From: Gnetum montanum
Taxonomy: Eukaryota > Streptophyta > Gnetopsida > Gnetales > Gnetaceae
Assembly (NCBI GenBank): GCA_015680685.1
Contig: MNCI01012738.1
Span: 143,580 to 207,579, forward strand
Length of the DNA: 64,000 nucleotides
Reading direction: 5' to 3'
The notes below the pieces were generated by a model. The model saw only the letters and a list, made by a program, of their open reading frames with translations. It was not told the DNA's origin and ran no database searches. A program made the translations under genes and the position numbers. Positions 22,975-34,707 of this stretch are shown here, piece by piece (within the stretch, counting starts at the first letter, position 1; each line of letters opens with the position of its first letter).

Positions 22975-25082
22975 TCTCAACACTATAGTCATGTCTTTCC
23001 AATAGTCCACCAAATTGCCTTTCACCCTCATTGGCAAAGATCCTAGCCAACAAGCCATGAGGGTCTATGACCCCGAAGACCTTGCCATCATTGAGTATAG
23101 GTGATCTTTGAGGGTCAAAGGGGAGAGTCCTAATTTCGTAGCCATAAACGAAGATCATTATAACTTTATTTATGTTAAAATACAAGCAAGCATGCTAATT
23201 CCACATATGGAGGCAGAGACCAAGAGAGAGTTTTAGCTTATACATAGGAGTGCGAAGGAGTACATCCCTTCGCTGTATGACCAAATTCCCCTTAGTGACA
23301 TATATCCTAGCATCTTAGCTTTATTGATTACCATGGAAGAGGAAGATGGCAAGCATAGCTCTAAGCAAAAATAGAAAGATTAGGATGAATTTTAGGTAGA
23401 ATCTAAGCCTAAAAACATCCTAGGAGTATTATTCCAACAAACATCCCCCAAGGTTACAACACCTTCCTCTAATGCTTTTGTTTTCTTCATGGGCATGGTG
23501 ATACCATCTTCCACTCCTTCCTACCCTACTATGATGGATACCACACTGGTTATAGCCACACATCAAAATCAACCAATGCCAAAAACAACAAACTATAACA
23601 CATCAATGTCATTTACAACATAATCTTGATATATAAGATCACTGATGGTGGTTTCTACCACCAAAAATCTATTAACTACTCATTTGTGCCTCAAGCATTG
23701 GCACAAACATCTTTTTCTTTGTTTGGCCCATAAGCTGCAACTATGACACAACCTCTTTCTTCCATATTACAACCCATAGTGAGGCCAAAAGCATCACAAT
23801 GAATGTCATAGCCATATGTGCAAACTCTAGAATCAACAGGGCCACCATAGGGTTTGGATCAAGCCATCCTGATGATCCAAGAACTCATGGAGGAGTTGAA
23901 AAGGCTTAAAGCCTCTACCTCATAAACTTTCAAGATTATGGACTTCTACCAGGATGATCCCATAAGTCCTATAGTTGCACCCTTGATACTTTCTCCTGGT
24001 GTTCCTATTTTCTAATTTTCCAAATATAATGGAGAAGGTGTTCCTAATGCTCATCTTATTACATTTTGATTTGAATGTTTACTCTTACAACAATGACCTC
24101 ATACCATCATGAGGATTTACCCTATGTCTTTAACTGGGAAAGCACTTGATTGGTACCACGCATTCCCTAAGGGATCCATATCCACTTTAGAAGACTTAGT
24201 AGCCCAATTTGTCAACCACTTCAAGTATAAGTTGAAGCTTGATACAATGCTTGATCAATTCATGAATGTTAAGAAAGGGCCCTTAGAACCTACATAGAAG
24301 TTCATCTAGTAATGGAATGAACTATTGAACAAAATACTAGAGTGTATAGCTGAAGCCCACTTAATAGCCATATTTAAGGGAGTAGTTAATGACTTCATCA
24401 AGTCTAAACTCTACTACCTTGAGCCATGGCCCCTTAGCTAGATATTCTCTCAAACTAAAAATATAGAGGATGCTATGGAGGCTAGTTATGATCTCTCCTA
24501 TATAGCATATAAAAACCAATACACTCGAAGAGATAAAGAAAATAACAAACAAAACAACATGACCATAGTAAATATGAAAAAAGAAACAAAGAATACAAAC
24601 CAAGGGCTGAAGGCCAATCCACCCAAGGTCCCCACTAATGACTATAATTACCAATCATCAACCTTTGGGGCCATTGCATTGACAACAACTAGACCTAACT
24701 TCAAAAGAAGGAATGGGTCCAAATACACTACCTTACCTATGAAACCATCAAAGGTGTTAGACCAACTATTAAAAAGTGGGCACATGTAACACAGAAAAAT
24801 GACTGAAGCTACTCAAAAGAAACATGAGTAGCTAAGAAAATTAGCCAAGGATCCTAGTCAAGCAATGAAGGATGCTCCCCAATTACCTAGATACTTTAAA
24901 CTAGATTGCTTCTACCATTATCATCAATTTCCAGGTCATGACATAGACTTCTACCTCATGTGGAAGGATGACCTACAAAGTATGATAGATAGGGGAAGTT
25001 GGTCTTAGATGCTTCTAACCCAATTCAGCCACAAATCTAGTCAATGCAGGTTTACAAAGACCCATTGAATGCTAATAACATC
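22975..25082 (+). pseudogene. Gag of Tat-like element C (5' portion), interrupted by element A
   Basis: The frame starts around 22975-23000 and includes MDFYQDDPISP, KYNGEGVPNAHL, MSLTGKALDWYHAFPKGSIS and FKYKLKLDTMLDQF. This is the Ty3/Gypsy Gag capsid core (about 24000-24300) and matches the minus-strand Gag at 51825-52202. Downstream are FYHYHQFPGHDIDFYLMWKD and YKDPLNANNI, after which the LTR at 25083 cuts the frame. Reading continues at 55383 with the matching IDDD...EPF segment. It has many stops and small frameshifts. Confidence 0.8.
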
Positions 25083-26742
25083 TATAGCAACCAAAAATGT
25101 TAGTGGTTGGAATAGTCATGCTGAGGGGTAGGCAGCAGTAGTAAAGCCCTAGCCCTGCCCCTATACAAAGGGTTATCACTAGATGGGAAAAATGGAGGCA
25201 AAGCACCTAGGATGGTCTTGTCAATCAAACTAAGACTTATGGAATGTTTCAACGAATGGGTGCCAGGGGTTTTCATGGTGTTTTCAATGGTACCGAGGCT
25301 GACTAAGCCATAGCATAGTAGGTTTTTCTAGTGTGAAAATGATAGTGCAAATGTACAAATGCATGAAAAATAACAAAAAAATGCAAGTGCAATGCTAAAT
25401 GCAAAAAAAAAATGCTTGAAAAATGCAAAAGAGTTTGAGATAGGAAGAATAGAACCACCCCAAATAGGGGAGCGTAGCAATTACAAAAGAGAGATGAGGA
25501 GGTACATGGTGTATAGATAGGCACATTAGGTAGTGTAGTCATAGTCTCTAGGGTGCCTAGGTTATGAAACTAACATTCATTGTGAATTTTGAGCTACCCA
25601 GGTTGGCTGTCGCGGTGTCCTGTAGGTTGCGGTGTGCAAAGGTGGTATCCCAAAGTTTTTCCAAGGCATTAAGTATGTTCAGGTGGAAGTGTGCTAGTGC
25701 CAATGCACTAGCCATTAAGATAAAATTGGCAGCCAACTGTTTTAAAATTCCAACCCCTCAAAAAATGTCAACTTTGAAAATGTAAAACGTAGGGGTATTT
25801 ATAGAGTTAGGATTGATGTTAAGTGTGGATCGTGTGCCACATGGCAAAAGGGGTAGTTGAGGCTACGCTAACACCAATTATACTTCTATTGGAGCAAAAA
25901 TTATGCTATGCATTGGTGTGCTCTAATGGACCCAAAGAGATTGCCAGATCATGACTATGCTACTAAGATTACATGTGCCAAAGCTAAAGAGACCAAAATG
26001 TACCTACAAATAGTGCAAAATAATGTAATTTGGAGGCTATGCTCTAGGACTACGATCTCCCCTCTTTTGAGTGGGACCAAGCATAGGTATAATTGTGGGA
26101 CAAGTAGAGGGTGTAAAAGAGATGCAAATTGCTGATCTTGCTTGCCGAGGAAGTGCTAACATTGAGATGAAGTCCTGTGCTAAGCTTTAGAAGCTTTTGG
26201 AGGAAATTCTACATTGCTACGCTAGCTACACTCTGGAGCATAGCCCAACAATTAGGAAAATTCTGCAAAAATTAAAGTCCAGTGCTATGTGAGAGTGTAG
26301 CACAACACTTAGAAAAAACTGGCAAAACTTGCAATCTTCATCGAAGCTACACTTTCTACACTCTAGAGTGTAGTAGGAGGGGTAGCTTCAGGAGTTAAAA
26401 ACTTTGCCAAATGTTATTTCCATGTTGAGCTAGCTTGTCAACTTTTGGCTTAACACCTAAGCAAAACTGGCCACTAAAGTGCATGCTACACTGGCTATGC
26501 TTTAGAGCATAGCATGGAGAGTGAGAGTGTAGAACAACACTATGGAAAATTTTTGCAATTGCTGGTGACACTTAAAAAATTTTGTAATTTTGGTTCTATG
26601 CTATGTACTATGCTGACTACACTCTAGAGGATAGTTCTAGTAGTGGAAGCATGGGCCAAACACCTAGAAAAAATTTGCCTCATGTTGACACTTAGAAAAA
26701 TTTGTTGTTGAAGTGTTGTTGCCTGAATTTGATGGTGTTTCA
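25083..26742 (-). mobile_element. 3' LTR of Tat-like element A (minus strand)
   Basis: The 1660-bp LTR is closely similar over its whole length to 53714-55372 (1659 bp). On the plus strand it runs from tatagcaaccaaaaatg, a decayed TG start seen as tgtagcgacc at 61387, to ggtgtttca. The exact right end could be about 10 bases further. On the minus strand it contains a TATA box (ctataaatacccctac, near 25797) and, upstream of it, a series of XbaI-like palindromes (26215-26640). To its left lies the broken gag of element C; to its right, on the minus strand, the polypurine-like AAAGAGGGACTAA and the interior of A. Confidence 0.85.
26215..26640 (-). promoter_or_regulatory. Array of CTAGAG-centred palindromes in U3 of element A's 3' LTR
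   Basis: At least four dyads of the form gctaYRctctagagYRtagc occur about every 100-150 bases (26225, 26350, 26490, 26615). An example is ctacactctagagtgtag at 26353-26370. They lie upstream, in the minus sense, of the LTR TATA box. The sister LTR has the same set. Confidence 0.6.
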
Positions 26743-28383
26743 TTAGTCCCTCTTTATTAATGTTTAGAGGAGTGGTCCAAAATACATCGACAAGGAACCC
26801 GAAACACCATAGTAAGTGTGACACCAACATTGCTCATCAATACCCAATAAGAGGATGCTTCATTGGGCTCAAGAGTTCTGAAGGTAATTGTATGTCGTAG
26901 GTAATGGATGTAGGGAATTGGCTTGGAGTAGCAAGGGAGGAATGAGATGCAAATGGTGTATCATGCTACAAGATGTGGGGTCAGCATGGCTAACCATGGT
27001 CATGGCACCATGGTGGCTTGTTGCCAAAATGATGGACTCTCATCAAAGTTCTTATGAAAGAGCCATTACCCATACCATCAGAATGGCTTACCCCTAACAT
27101 GTTGGCCTCTCATCAAAGTGCTTATGAGAAGGTCGATGTGAATTTAGGGTTGGACTGGTTTCCAAAGTGTAGCTTTTTAGATTTTTCTTAGAGACATGTG
27201 TTACCCCCCTTTACTCTCCTTTTCTTTTTTGAGTTTTTATGCTTTTTTTCTTTTGCCTTTTTACTTTCTTATTTACAAAATGCTACATATAAGATTCTTA
27301 TCATCGAGTGGAATGCATGCCACTTAATAGGCTTTACTTAGAGGTGATTGTGTCACATCTATAGGATAGGTGTTTCTGCCTTGGGATGAGTTGCATTACA
27401 TCTGCTTCGACTTTGACTAGTCCACAAAGGCTCCCAATGGCACGAATTGCATTACATCCATTATGAGTTCTATAGTAGATTGAAAGAAGCATGTCATGTG
27501 CATCAAAGAAGCTTTCAGGGAAGGTAGGGAAATGTAAAGTAAAAGGGGTAACTACAACTAGGATATAGTGATCTAATATGGATGTGCACTCTCAAGTGGC
27601 TTGGAAAGTCTAACTAGGCACATTGGAACAATGTGATGACTTGCCAATATGATGAAATGCATCTATAAATGACCACCTTTAGGGATTCATCCTACAAATA
27701 CAATATAGAGAAAATAAGAAAGAACCCAAACATCATGAGATGGGAGCAAACTACTAGTTCCGAGGATGTTGCAAGTGCCACAAGTACTAGTCCAATTGCA
27801 AGAGCATGTAGTGCCAAAGCAGGAAGGCTAATGCAAGTGCCAAAGCCAAAAGGCTACAAAAGCTCCAACAACCACATTGGAAGTGAGCACCCCAAAGAGG
27901 CCAACAAGGTGGCTGAGGACAATGGTAGTGTAGGTGCTCAAGACTTCACACTAAGAAAAGGAGCTTGGAAACCCAACAAGATGGCAAGGAGCCAAGCTAC
28001 TAGATGCAGCTTCGAGCTCAAGAAATGGTGAGGGCTAGAGGATGGTAGTGTTGTGCTAGGAAATAGTACTACTAGGACTCCAGTAGGTGGTATTGATAGT
28101 GAGAGCTCCAACCAATAATGAAATACCAAAGGCTAGTAATATTGTCGACATGGCGATGATTGTGGTAGCTCTAGAAGGTCAGCAAAATGCCTACGGGAAT
28201 CTCTAGAGGATCAGAAAAATGCCAAGGGTAGTAACATTGCAAATGTTCTAAAGGATGTTTTCTTGATGACATGAACTCCATTCTGGAACTACAATGTCTC
28301 GCCTCACACTACCCAGAAAGCATGGGTAGATGATGAAGGATTGGAAGTATTCGTGCTCACTTGTTCATAGGATTGTGCATGTT
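26743..28383. other. 3' region of element A between integrase/repeat array and LTR
   Basis: Mostly non-coding. An open frame at 27669-28031 (+), on the strand opposite to pol, encodes 120 residues rich in S, T, K and A without a recognisable domain. By position it could be a remnant of the antisense gene seen in elements E, C and D, but I see no sequence match to them. Confidence 0.35.
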
Positions 28384-28832
28384 GAGCCATGCATGCTGAA
28401 CTACAAACTTAGTTTAAGGTCTTGGTAGATTGCATGCTATGCTAGTTTAAGGTCTTAGTAGACTGTGAACCCAGTTTAAGGTCCTGGCACACTGTGATGC
28501 GCTAGTTTATAGTCCTAGCAGATAGTTGTGTGCTAGTTTAACATCGTAGCGGATGGTGAATATTGTGCTAGTTTAACGTCATGATGCAAGGATGAGTTGT
28601 GCTAGTTTATAGACATAGCAAACTATGTTGTGGATGCTAGTTTTATCATCATGGCCCAAAGATAAGCTGTGCCAGTTTATAGTCATAGTGGACTTGTTGT
28701 GCTAGTTTAACGTCATAGTGGATGGGTTTGCTATGGATGCTAGTTTAACATCGTAGCCCAAGGATGTTTTGTGCTAGTTTATAGTCATAGTGGACTTGCT
28801 GTGTTAGTTTAACATCATAGTGAATGCTTGCT
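28384..28832 (+). repeat. Tandem array of about 13 GCTAGTTTAAGG-type units (29-38 bp)
   Basis: Each unit begins gctagttta followed by aggtc, acgtc or tagtc and catagYRga. In the second half (28600-28830) the units form a three-unit higher-order pattern of about 102 bp: a tatagtcatagtggac unit, an aacgtcatagtggatgg unit and an aacatcgtagcccaaggatg unit. Related arrays occur at 32490-32600, 38517-38800 and, inverted, 57118-57440. Confidence 0.8.
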
Positions 28833-29349
28833 TACCTTGCTTTATCATTGATGTGACACTATGTACTAGGCACATTACGTCTTCAAGTATGAATGGTTGA
28901 TCAGATTAGCAAACTCATTGCCATCTAGATCAGTAAGCTTGAGTGCTCCATTATTATAGCCCTTGGTGACCAAGAAACGCCCTTCCCAATTGGCTAAGAA
29001 TTTATGTATGAGTTTGTGAATGGCCTTTGAGGACTAAGCCCTATTTCTTGATCAAGCGTTGATGCTAATTGTGATGGTGCTTCTATCATTACTTTTCTTG
29101 ATACCCTTTGATGTAGTCAAGTGTCTGCATGCACTCCTCCTCTATAGAGTCAAGGTCAATGATTCTCAACTCACTATTCTCAGCCTCATTAATGAAGCTC
29201 GAGAGGATCATGCAGAGTGATGGGACCTACAATTCAAGAGGCAAAATTACTTTAGAACCATACAAAAGGCTATATGACATCTTACCTATTACTATTCTAC
29301 GTGTTGTGCAGTAGGCTCATAGTACGTAGACTAGCTTCTCGTGCTATCA

Positions 29350-29920
29350 CTATTTGTTATTGTTGAGCATCTTCTTCAAAAGATTAATGATGATTTGTTT
29401 GTAGCCTTGGCTTGGCCATTCGCTTGTGGGTAGTATGGTAATGAAAAGGAATGCTTGATGCCAAGGTGTTCACAAAAGTCTTTGGTTTCTGCATTGCTAA
29501 ACTATGGCCCATTGTCTATGGCTATAGTCATAGGTAGACTAAATCAAGCCACTGTTGTCAAGGATGAATTTGCAAACCTGTTGCAATGTTGTCTTCCTAA
29601 GGGAAATAGCTTCAACCCACTTGGTAAAGTATTTGATTACGGTTATGATAAAGCTATGTCCTATGAAAGACTTAGGCATTATAGGTCCTATGATCTCCAA
29701 CCCCCAACATTGGAATGGCCACATGATCTACATGGTATGTAGTTTAGTGGATGGGATGTACATTAAGTTGTCATGTCATTGATACATGTTGCACATATTA
29801 ACCTTGGAGATGCAATTGCATTCCATGTAAGGACAATAGTAGCCTAAGGGTTTGATTTTTGATGCGATTACCCTGGGTGCTATGTGACCTCAAAACAGTC
29901 CCTTATGGACTTGGACTTGA
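29350..29920 (-). pseudogene. Integrase of element A
   Basis: On the minus strand the frame reads a zinc-binding remnant (LGYYCPYMECN and VNMCNMYQ, about 29770-29860). The start of the rve catalytic core follows: WPFQCWGLEIIGPI and YFTKWVEAISL (29600-29724), the classical Ty3/Gypsy integrase signature where WGLD normally gives the first catalytic Asp. Here Asp is replaced by Glu (GLEIIGP). The frame is the same as that of RT and RNase H upstream, so the polyprotein was continuous. Stops interrupt it and the C-terminal half is truncated or decayed. Confidence 0.85.
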
Positions 29921-30024
29921 TCAATGATTGTTTGCGCTTCACTATCACTAACACAAGTTAGTAGTATGCCATGGTAGGATCTATGACATAGTGTGTTATT
30001 GCTTATGAGGACATACTATTGTGA

Positions 30025-30800
30025 TCATTTTTGCATTGCATCCTTTTGGGCAGTGGTTAGATGTTGTGGAGGGTCACCCTGTTGAAGGTATGACTTGATG
30101 TCATCATACCATTCCCATGCATGGGTAGTGCTTATTGTAGCTACGAATGCAATGTTAGTTGTTTGTGTGATAGGCTTAGTACAATCTATTATTAAGGCTA
30201 TCAAGGCATAAAACATGTTAGGTTTAATGCTTAAGGCTAGTGTGGCTAATGCATCAACAATGACGTTCTCATTGTGGGGAATGTGCTGGATATTTGTAGT
30301 TTCAAATCATCTAAGTAGGTGCTTTGTCAAGTTGTAGTAAGATTGTAAGTGTTGTGCTTTGTAATTTTAAACCTTTATGACTTAATTAATTACTAACTAT
30401 GAATTTCCTTGAATTGCTAGGTTTTGGATTCCTAGGTTGCAAGCTGCTAGGATGCTTCTAAGGAGACCTTCATACTCTGCTATTTTGTTAGTGTAAGAAA
30501 ATGCAAAGTCATAAGCGAAGGGTCAGATCTCCCCAGAGGGAAACATGATTATAGTAGTAGCACTACTCCATTGAGAGGTTAAAGCATCATCAAAGTGTAA
30601 AATTACCTCAAAGTTGACAAGCACTTGGCTTATGTTGCTAACATGCTCATCCAGAAATTTCAGATCTATCATTGCTTGATCATTTATTTGTGAGGCCATG
30701 AGTTGTGCGACTATTGCTTGACCTTTGGTTGATGCTTGTGCTATGCAGTGTAGGTCAAACTCCATGGTTATTACTTTCCACTATGCAATTGAACTAATTT
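30025..30800 (-). pseudogene. RNase H of element A
   Basis: The minus-strand frame has the typical order: MEFDLHCIAQASTKGQAIVAQLMA (30765 downward), FAFSYTNKIAEYEGLL (the AEYEAL signature), and LGIQNLAIQGNS-LVIN, where the usual catalytic DS is NS. VDALATLAL then closes the domain. It removes the RNA strand during reverse transcription in working elements. At least two active-site changes and several stops make it non-functional. Confidence 0.85.
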
Positions 30801-31064
30801 CATAAATGTTCATTATAATTTCCTAGAGTACATTGCTCTTGCAAATGATGTTTACTTGGCTGCGGAAAAGATAGTGCCTTCACTTCTTAAGTGCAAAGAC
30901 TAAGATGAGGTAGTTCTTCTCCACATTATTGTATACAGGGATCTCCAAGCCATCATCTCACTTTTGGAAAAGTAGAGAAGTGATGGATGTATCAGAGGTT
31001 GCAAGGTAGATGTAGAATGATTTATCTCCTTGTGGAGGGTAGACTATAGGAAGTTAAGTTAGCT

Positions 31065-32160
31065 CCTATTTAAGTTTTTCAAATGCCTCTTGGCAGTGAG
31101 TTGTTTACTCAAAGTGAACTCCCTTTTTGAGTATATGTTAAATAGGATACAACTTGTTAGTCAACCTTGTGATAAACCTACGAATGAATTGTAGTCTACC
31201 TTGTAACCCACGTAGCTCCTTAAGGTTAGCTAGTGATGCTAAGTTGATGATGGCCTTAACCTTATCGGAGTCTATGCATATGCTTGCTTCTAATACTACA
31301 AAACCTAGCATGTGACTTGTTTTGACACCAAAGACATAATTCCTAGGATTCAACCTAAGGTCATATCTTAGGCAACGTTTGAGTACACAGTTTAAGTCAT
31401 CTACATGGTTGTGTTCCATTTTGGACTTAACTACTATGTATTCAATGTAGTCATTAAGAAAATATAACAAGTAATCACTAAAGATGTATGTCATAGTGCG
31501 TTGATAGGTTGCTCCAGCCTTCTTTAGTCTAGAAGGAATCATTGTATAGCAAAATGTCCCCCAAGGGGTCATGAAGGTAGTACTGAGCTAGTGCTCCAGG
31601 TTGATTTGAATTTGGTTGTAACCAGAGAACTTGTCCATAAAGGACAACAAGGCATGACTAGCCATAGTATCAACCAGTTGATTAATGCTAGGCAATAGAA
31701 AATCATCTTTAATGGTCACCTTGGTCAAGTCTTGGAAGTCCATGAAAATGTAGATACTTTTATTTTTCTTAGGTACAACCATGATGTTGGAGATCTAGTC
31801 TGTGTAGTCAATGGCCTAGATGAAACCAACTTTATAAAACTTATTGATTTCATCATGGACTAACAATGAAAGCTTAGGCCTAACCTTGTGGGTTTTCTAC
31901 TTGACTATTTTTATGTGAGGATCGAGGATTATATTGTGTTGCACTATGTGAGGATCTAGGTCTGGAATGTCTTTGTAAGACCATGCAAATGCCTTGATGT
32001 TATCATTGAGTGTTTTTGCAATGTTTTGGGCATGTTGAGGCTCTAACAAAAAACTAAGTTTCAATGTTTTTACCTCACTGCTAAGTGTCATTATAGGGAC
32101 TTCAATAAGGGGATCCTTAGTGATGTCACATGACCTAGATCTAGAGCTTTGATTGGATGG
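31065..32160 (-). pseudogene. Reverse transcriptase of element A (Tat/Ogre type)
   Basis: The minus-strand frame reads the pre-RT linker FAWSYKDIPDLDPHIVQH (about 31950-32000), then VVPKKNKSIYIFMDFQDLTK, SHALLSFMDKFSGYNQI, MTPWGTFCYTMIPSRLKKAG and LLGFVV-like blocks, ending in LQGRLQFIRRFI. HALLSFMDxFSGYNQI and the WGTFCY block are typical of the Tat lineage. The catalytic YVDD box has become YIEY (in NDYIEYIVVKSK), so the enzyme is dead. All surviving segments from 32.1 to 29.4 kb share one frame with stops but no net frameshift. Confidence 0.9.
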
Positions 32161-32489
32161 TTCAGCTGATCTAGTGGTTCTTCTATAGATGCTATGTGTT
32201 CTCCATAAGCTCTTGGCTCAAGAGCTAGACGTTTAGTATTGATGTATCACGTGTGACCACCATGAGGCCTAGTAAGGACCAGAGGTGAATGAAGGTGCCT
32301 ACACATGCTCATGATGTGATCCTACTAAGTATCCTACAAAACAACTAGAAAGAATGTCATGTCGCACCTATCTCAAATGAAGTTAAAATGCATAAAGATA
32401 AGGAAAGCAATGCAATGAGAATTCACCTAAGTATGTATACATGGAGCTAGAGAAGCAAGTATGTAGGCCAATTTCAGGCCTAAGTAGGC

Positions 32490-32600
32490 AATGTGGTGCT
32501 AGTTTAAGGTCATAGTGGACCATGGTTTGCTATTTTAAGGTCATAGCAAAATATGGTTTACCGGTTTAAGGTCATAGCAAACCATGGTTTGTGCAAACTT
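32490..32600 (+). repeat. Short TTTAAGG array (about 3 units)
   Basis: The units gctagtttaaggtcatagtgg, gctattttaaggtcatagc and cggtttaaggtcatagc match the array at 28384-28832. It lies at the junction between element A pol and element E. Confidence 0.6.
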
Positions 32601-32619
32601 CATAGGTTTAAGTAGGGCT

Positions 32620-34700
32620 AGGAGTACTTGGAATGTGAACTCAAGCTAGGCATTCACTAGGAAATCATAAAAAATTCAAAAAAAATTATAAGTATAAGGA
32701 CCACCAAAAAAAGTTTGAAAAATTTTCTAACTTTCGTTGCTATGCTCATCCCTTGCTATGCTAAAAAAAAATTTGAAAAAATTTACCTAATTCTGGAACA
32801 ATATCTTGGTGGGTAGTGCATTTAATTACCTTGGGAGGGTATATATGGGCATTTCACCAAGGTTAAACCATCATTTTCCAAAGTGAAAACAAGAAGTTAC
32901 ATAGCGTAGCATGGTTGGAGTAAGAAGTGAAGATAGAGCATAGCACCCAAAGCATGACATCTAGAGCATGACAACCAACATGACATGTCAAAGTGAACAT
33001 CAGCATCCTAGACTCATCAATGTGGATGAGGGAGAGCAAGCATGCCAATGTCTACCCTGAGCACACATGGAGGAATGGAGAGAGTTGTCATCTACCAAGT
33101 ACCCTACTACACTCTACCCTTGTGCAGTTTTTTACTTTATTTTGTCTTGCCTTTTCTACTTTGCACTGCATTGGGGTTTTAGGCTTTGGGGTAGCCTACC
33201 TTGGTAGGGACTACTACCATCATGGCTACTAGGGCCACCACAACTAGGAAGAGAGAGGGTGCATTTGTGGGTAATGACGGTTTTGCTTTCATTTTTTTGG
33301 CTTGTAGGTTTGCGCAGGTGTGGGATTTTGCATTTTGGGGGTTTCACCTTCCTGCAACAGTGAGGATTTTCTATTTTTTTATGAGGGCCATAGTACATGG
33401 GGGTGGGGTAGAGGACAAAATGAGGTTTTTTGTGGCTATGGCTAGGGCAACCACAGCCTGGGATTGAGGGGTTCTAGGACTCTTTTTTTCTCCCCTTCTT
33501 CATTTCTAGGCGTAGGGTGAATGATAGTGATGTAGAAAGGAATTAGGGTACTCTCCACCATTTGTTCTTTTTTATTATTTAAATAGTGGAATCTAGCAGA
33601 GGCTATGGTTGCTGTAGTAGTGTGCCTAGGGCTAGGAAGGGCATAGGCCTGCACATGGCCACAATTTTCTATGTGGCCATGCTACATGGGCCAAGACGAG
33701 GGTTCTAGGCTAAGGGGATGGTGGTGGGTTTTTTGATAGAGGGTTTACCCTTTGCTACATTTCATTCCTAGTGGGCATGCAGGTGATTGTAGCATGTGGG
33801 TGAGCAAGGTAGGGTAAGGCAAGGAAAAGGTATTGCAGGAGGCAGGGACATGTGGGAATGCCATGGGGCATAGGGTGTGTGGAGGCACAATAGGGGTTGG
33901 GAGGTGCAAAGCACTAGAGCGTGGAGGAGTGAGCAGGGTAACCACAAAGGTTGTGGCTATGGCCTACACTTGGAAAGCAACGCATGGTGTGTACAACTTT
34001 GGGATGATAGTTTCTATTTGCTTGGATTTTCATGTGTTGTTAGGGCTATGCTCCCTAGTAGCAATTAACATTTTCTTTGATAGTTTTTTGCATATTTTAG
34101 GGCTATGCTCCCTAGGGAGTGTAGCCAACAATTAGAATTTTTTTACAAAAATTTACATGGGTTTTGCTCCTGAAAGGGAAGCCAAAGTTAGAGTTTTTCT
34201 TGGGTACTCTAGGCTATGTTACCTAGAGTTAGAAAAAATTCAAAAATTTTCTAAGCATAAAAATGAAATTCCAAGTGTAGAAACAAATGTGAAATGTAAA
34301 AATGCTCAAGTGTAAAAATGTTAAGTGTGCAAACATGTAAAGTGTTGAAATGCAACATGTAAAACAAAATGCTAACTATACTAGAGCTTTGCTAAAATGC
34401 TGAACTTGCAAACCAAACGTGTCAAACATGCTAGACATGCAAACAAAGATAATGCACAACATGTGAATTTAAATGAAAAATGCTAGTGGTACATTAGTGT
34501 TGTACCCCAGTGAGTACCAGGCATATTAAATGTATGTATCGATGTCCTATGTTTATGGTGCCCACACGAGATCCTAAGGGTATATTAACTTTGCTAAGTT
34601 ATGTTACTCTATGTTACTTTGCTAATTTTGCTAAGTGTAAGTTTGTGTATTTTTGTGCATCTAATGTATACTAAAGCTTTTTTGTTTTGTTTCTTTTGTG
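32620..34700 (+). other. Left part of element E: LTR-like/leader region, no clear gene
   Basis: Overlapping open frames around 33000-34135 on both strands show no domain. The stretch 34030-34240 contains gctatgctccctagggagtgtagcc-like dyads resembling the U3 palindromes of element A's LTRs. This region may therefore hold a diverged LTR of element E. A T-rich tract leading to ttgtgattgcag ends at 34707 and looks like an intron 3' end. Confidence 0.35.
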
Positions 34701-34707
34701 ATTGCAG

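Noticed and set aside
28384-28832. CRISPR-like array of short repeats
   Set aside because: The sequence is plant-like, units vary in length and sequence, there are no unique spacers between exact repeats, and no cas genes exist.
33745-34135. Separate genes in the 33-34 kb overlapping frames
   Set aside because: Long frames occur on both strands at once with repetitive, GC-skewed composition and no match to the other copies of the antisense gene.
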